A stretch of 64,000 nucleotides of DNA, taken from positions 90,346,777-90,410,776 of the forward strand of contig NC_133770.1 of assembly GCF_003597395.2 (NCBI RefSeq), in the 5' to 3' direction. Within the stretch, counting starts at the first letter, position 1. Every line of letters begins with the position of its first letter. The DNA comes from Chelonoidis abingdonii (Eukaryota; Chordata; Testudines; Testudinidae). The notes under the pieces are model-generated. The model did not search any database and was not told where the DNA came from. It saw nothing but the letters and a program-made list of their open reading frames with translations. Shown piece by piece: positions 59,689 to 64,000 of this stretch. Both the position numbers and the translations under genes were made by a program.

Positions 59689-60559
59689 GCAATACTAAAA
59701 CATTTAGCCATAGAAATCTTTGACAAAATCCAGCTTCAACAAAAACAAAAAATAAAATAAAAATAAATGGTAGTGGAGGGGGGAATTCAAACTTTCACCA
59801 AAAAAAAGTGTTTTTTCTATTTTCTCACCAGCTCTTGTTGCACTACTGTGATGCTTCCCTGGAAGTATGGGAAGGAGCTTTCTGCCATTGAGGAGCCCCA
59901 TACTCTGAGGCCAGGATTTTCAGAAGCCACTAGTGATTTTGGGTGCCTTGCTATAGGGGTGACCTATTTGAAGCACCTTAAAGGGGCCTGATTTTTTCAG
60001 AGGAGGTGGCTGATTCAGCACGTCTGAGTTGGGTATCTGTGAATTTGTACTACTGAGAGTAAAGGGAAAGAAACAGTTGTAGCTCCCTGGCTGAAGATAA
60101 GAGTCCTTAACAAACTAAATAGAGCCTACACATGTGACTGGAGGATCCAGATGAGACCATGGAAACCCAATGGCAGGGGCAGTCACGCCAAGTTTGGTGT
60201 TTGGGAGAGTAGTACAGATAGACAAACTCATACGTTATTCAACCAGAATTTGTATGGTCTGCTCCACAGGGGCAAGCGCAACAAGTTGAATTGAAGATAA
60301 GGTTGGTGGTTTGAGCTGAATCTGTGTGGATTTGCAAGTAACTTTCAAGGGGATGAAAAAGGAAAGTATCCAGCAAGCTTGTTAATTTCATCATAACTGA
60401 ATATAGGAAGAATAGGCAAGTTGTGGAGCTGGAATAGGGCAGGATTTTGGAAGGGCTGATTTTAGAGTTTTCAGAAGTCTATCAAATTCCCTGGGAAAAC
60501 CTGGGAGGTTATCAGGATGCTCCTTAGTGATGAACTGTTATGCTGAGGGGAAAATAGAA
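59689..60559. other. Intergenic, old repeat fragment only
   Basis: GGCCAGGATTTTCAGAAGCCACTAGTGATTTTGGG and GGGGCCTGATTTTTTCAGAGG (59910-60005) belong to a repeat common in turtles. Nothing else. Confidence 0.4.
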
Positions 60560-61165
60560 GTATTTATAGCTTGTAGCAGAGAGCCCTGGCCTCCTTTGGA
60601 GATTGACAGCGAGGGATGGCCAGATGCCCCTGATGAGTGGGACCAGGAAAGCCTTGCCCACAACACCAGAAGCAGAGGGGTGGAACAGGAATAGGAACTA
60701 TAAAAGGCAGGCCTTGTAGCTCATTTGGAGAGAAGCCACTGAGGGAGGCAGATGCTTCCACTCTGCTGCTGGAGCGTGAGCCTGCTGAGGACTTCTGCTG
60801 CTACGAGGACTCATCTGAACTGCCTGAGCTACCAGACATGCCTGATGCTGAGTAGCAGCTGGGACTATCGCTTGCAGTGCCTCAGGGAAGATGGAGGACA
60901 ACCCAGAGATCCAGGTACACCCCAAGGGAAGAATAGGAAGTGGCCTAGGGACAGCAGACCACAGGCTGACTGAGTTGCTGCCTGAGTCCAGTTCAGCATG
61001 TTGTAGCTGGATTCCTGCTGACCCAGAGGCAGACCACTCTGCCACTGTTAGGGCCCTGGGCTGGGATGCAGTGGAGTTGGATGGGCCTGCATCTCCCTAC
61101 CCCGTGCCACTCAACCCCTAGGGTGGCAGCAACCCCACCTTCAGCCAGGAGGCCTGTGGGAGTCT
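60560..61165 (+). repeat. GC-rich dispersed repeat with TATA-like box
   Basis: A GC-rich block with a CTATAAAAGGCAGGCC motif (about 60699-60714), suggestive of an LTR-type promoter. Open frames on both strands show no recognisable domain. Classification uncertain; the TATA box and position before a minisatellite are the only firm observations. Confidence 0.35.
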
Positions 61166-61495
61166 ACCATCTGCCTGGGCCTCCTAGATTGCATTAGGGT
61201 CTTGCCCCTTGCTTGGGCCCCCTAAACTGTGTTGGGTGCTTGCCTCTTGCCTGGGGGCTGGAGCCCTAGATTGCAGGTATCCACCCTGCTTGTGGGCTGG
61301 GGTCCTAGACTGTGCTCGATACCCTGCCCTGTCTGAGGGCCTGGATTCCCAGGCTGTACCTAGTTCTACTCTGCCTCACAGTTGGTCTTTAGACTGTTGG
61401 TGCCCTGCCCTGCCTGAGGGGTTGGGCCCCTGGACCACTCACTGTTCGACCTCGCTGGAGGGATTGAGCCCCGAGACTAGCTTCCCCCTTGTCTA
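61166..61495. repeat. Minisatellite, unit about 55 bp
   Basis: About six degenerate units of the type TGCCTGGGGGCTGGAGCCCTAGATTG followed by a variable T/C-rich part, for example near 61252, 61290, 61335 and 61410. Units share CCCTGCC-TGAGGG and CCTAGACTGT. Confidence 0.6.
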
Positions 61496-63800
61496 AAACT
61501 CTTATTCCAGGGGTGTGAAAGCCAAGAGGTATGGCCTCCCTCTCAGATTGAGAGTGAAAGAGGGCCACACATGCCTACACATTTACACAGCTGTAAGTAG
61601 GGAACTAAATCTGAGGTGATGAAGAGTGAGCTCTTGAATTTGAAAAGGAAATGGATAAAAATATTGCAGACAATAGAAAGATATTGGAGAAAAAACAGAG
61701 AAACTGTAGGACATATCCATCTCTGTCCTTCAGACACAATAGCCTTTCCATCACCCCTTGATGTTTAAGAGCAAATACATTATTTGAAAGCCATCTGTCC
61801 AACTATAGACCCTCTAACAGGACTGATCTGTAGAAATGATATGCCAGGTAAGTGCTGGATGAATCACTTAAACTTCTTGCTGCTTGATTGTTTTTGTTTG
61901 ATTCATTGTTATTAAATAAATGCTGCTGGGTGCAGGAGGGCACCTGCCCAAAACAACACAAAACAGTGCAGTGAATGAGAGGAATCCATTCTCGGAGAAA
62001 GAGGTGTGAAGTGGAACAGAATATCATGTTCTGCCAAAGTCATTTTTGATATGTGTTGCTTTGTTGCGCTAAGTATGGAAGCAAGCTCGTACTTCCCATT
62101 GTGAATGGAAATTAAGTCTGATAGAGATACAGGCCTATAATAGGTTACTAGTTAGCTGCACATATAGCTTTGTTGGGATTGATTGCTTTTCTGCGTGGGG
62201 TTGCAAATCCATACCACTAGCACCTGACTAATTGCAGGGTTTTAACAGACAGAGAGCGAAAGAGAGAATTCAGATGAAGATCCGGAAACATCTCTTCCCC
62301 ACCCCTTTCTTCCAATCCCCCCATGGGGTTTTATTATTTCAGTCAGTTAGCTAAACAAACATGTAATCTGTAACTGCTGGCATAAATTACCTATTTCACA
62401 GTTTGTACTGAGCATGAAAAGAATCATGAATTCACAAAGAGATTCTTTTTGTAATTCCATCAATTGAAAGCAAATTGATGAAACAGCTTATCCAAATCAT
62501 TAAATAAGTGAACTGACCCCTGAAGGTTAATGGAGAACTGCTGGAAGTGTCAAACTAATTGAGGAGAGTGGGCAGAGTTAGAATGAGTTTGACTAAAGCA
62601 TGTGTAATATAACTTGCTGCCTGAGTATGGGAACTGCTTACAGTTCTTTCAGTCATTCCAGAACCTAGTACTCAGTCAAGGTATTTGCTTTATTCAGCCA
62701 ATCAGGATATATCACTAGTTGGACTCAAAAGACCTGATGCTTTGTATATTTAGTGGATTTACTTACCTGTTCTTGAAAGAATCCTAGGCATGGGTTTTTA
62801 GTACTAGATTTATTACCTGACAGTGTGTAGCTGGGTTGGTTTGGAAGGTGGGATCATAGAAAGCAAACCTCCTTCCCATAATCCAGGCACAGTCAGAGAT
62901 AGGAGAGTAAGATCACAAATATCTACATTCAGAGAGATGGATATTTCTGAGGAGCCAGTGGAAAATTTCAGTCACTGCATGACTGGGAAGATGTGCTATG
63001 CCCCACTCCAAAAGGAGTTAGAGATGAGAGATATTTCCCTGGATTGAGGCTCCACCATTTGACCTATGTTGTGACAGCTGATTTGCAGTCATCCTTCAGT
63101 TGTTTAGGGTGCACTGGCGCTGACTACTTTGCTGCTCTCTTCTGTGTTTCTTGGAGGAGACAACAAAGAGAAAGAAATCACTCCCTTCTTGTTCATACAA
63201 AGTGATGCACAGATTAAGCTCCCTCTTTATATCTTGATTTTTCCTGTGCTTTGAGGCACAAGGTGTGGAAGATGGCAGGTAGAGAAAAGGAGGGAGAAGC
63301 AGTGAGTAAGTGTGAGCTGGGCTCTAGCAGAGTCTGCTGGGCTAATGCCGAGAGGAGGGAAGAACAGAGCAAATTATGCTCAACGCTACAGTCATTACTG
63401 GAGATAGGCCTCTGAGACTGCATGGCAACCATTACTAATGCTGGTGCTTCTCTGCCCGGCTCACCCTCTGCAGCCTATGGCTCTCTGTCTCAGTACTGAT
63501 AATCATAAAAAAAAGTGGAAAAATATAGTCAATTTTCACTCTGTTCTTTGGCTTTGACAGCGTCACTTGTTTTATTACCTTGTGACTTGTAAATTAAACC
63601 ATTCTCTATGTTGCTCTTGAGTTTGGCTCTAAGACTTCCCTGGGAGTTTCACCTCCTCCTTTCCTATCTTTAATTAGCCCTCTGTCTTTAGCTGATTCAC
63701 CATCCAATGAACCGCAAGTAAGGCAGTAAGCTGTAACCGTGTGATAAACAGATCAGCAGCAATATGCAAAGAATCTGAAACTCCTCTCAAACATATACCA
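61496..63800. other. Intergenic, nothing recognised
   Basis: No gene, RNA or assignable repeat identified. Confidence 0.35.
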
Positions 63801-64000
63801 ATGTAAGATTGGGGTAACTCTATCATAACCTCTTACTCAGATTTGAACCTTAGCGTTCATAACCTGAGAAGTTAGCATGAACCCCTCTAAGCTTAATTAC
63901 CAGCTTAGATTTGATCTCGCTGCCACCAGCCAAAAATTCCAGGGTTTTGGCTCCCTCTGGTCTCCCCAAACCCTTCCCTGGGGAACCCCAAGACTCAGAA
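63801..64000. repeat. Dispersed repeat, cut by the window edge
   Basis: TACCAGCTTAGATTTGATCTCGCTGCCACCAGCC and CCCTGGGGAACCCCAAGACTCAGA match the blocks at 18200-18310 in the same order. The repeat continues beyond the window. Confidence 0.6.

Noticed and set aside
60637..61496. ORFs on both strands of the GC-rich repeat at 60.6-61.5 kb
   Set aside because: No recognisable domain, and the region is repeat and minisatellite sequence.

Overview
This is a vertebrate genomic window, most likely from a turtle. It has GT-AG introns, long gene-poor stretches and a repeat mix that I recognise from turtle genomes: CR1 LINEs with an esterase-type ORF1, Penelope-like elements (PLEs), hAT-type MITEs, Harbinger DNA transposons, MIR/CORE-type SINEs and a tRNA-derived SINE. 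The species call is inference from repeat families; nothing bacterial or viral was seen.

One host gene is supported: the 3' end of ARPP21 (cAMP-regulated phosphoprotein 21 / TARPP, an R3H-domain RNA-binding protein) on the + strand. The penultimate coding exon is 27072-27223. The terminal exon codes from 30942 to the stop at 31197-31199, followed by a 3'UTR with poly(A) signals at 31566 and 31700. Bases 1-27071 would therefore be intron of this gene, 27224-30941 is its last intron, and everything after about 31.73 kb looks intergenic.

Layout. 0.7-4.5 kb: a MIR-like SINE split by a 3.6-kb PLE insertion made of two 5'-truncated copies joined head to head, with an assembly gap inside. 9.9-10.5 kb: solo LTR. 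11.7-12.0 kb: GC-rich palindromic repeat. 12.9-14.0 kb: CR1 3' end plus another repeat. 18.0-19.1 kb: a dispersed repeat with a 150-bp tandem duplication, apparently the same family as the right edge of the window. 20.0-24.3 kb: a long, decayed CR1 with a nested hAT MITE. 28.7-30.7 kb: two hAT MITEs in the last ARPP21 intron, one carrying a G-rich minisatellite. 33.7-34.9 kb: a second G-rich minisatellite and a MITE end. 40.5 kb: a miniature PLE foldback. 46.9-51.5 kb: a decayed Harbinger transposon with transposase (+) and Myb/SANT-like (-) reading frames pointing at each other. 57.0 kb: MITE. 57.8-59.7 kb: CR1 3' end and an LTR-like repeat. 60.5-61.5 kb: repeat with minisatellite.

The most interesting signal is in the PLE ends. 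Both PLE loci are head-to-head inverted pairs, each flanked by one 12-13 bp target duplication, and each has one complete end and one end about 37 nt shorter. Their terminal repeats carry a hammerhead-ribozyme core.
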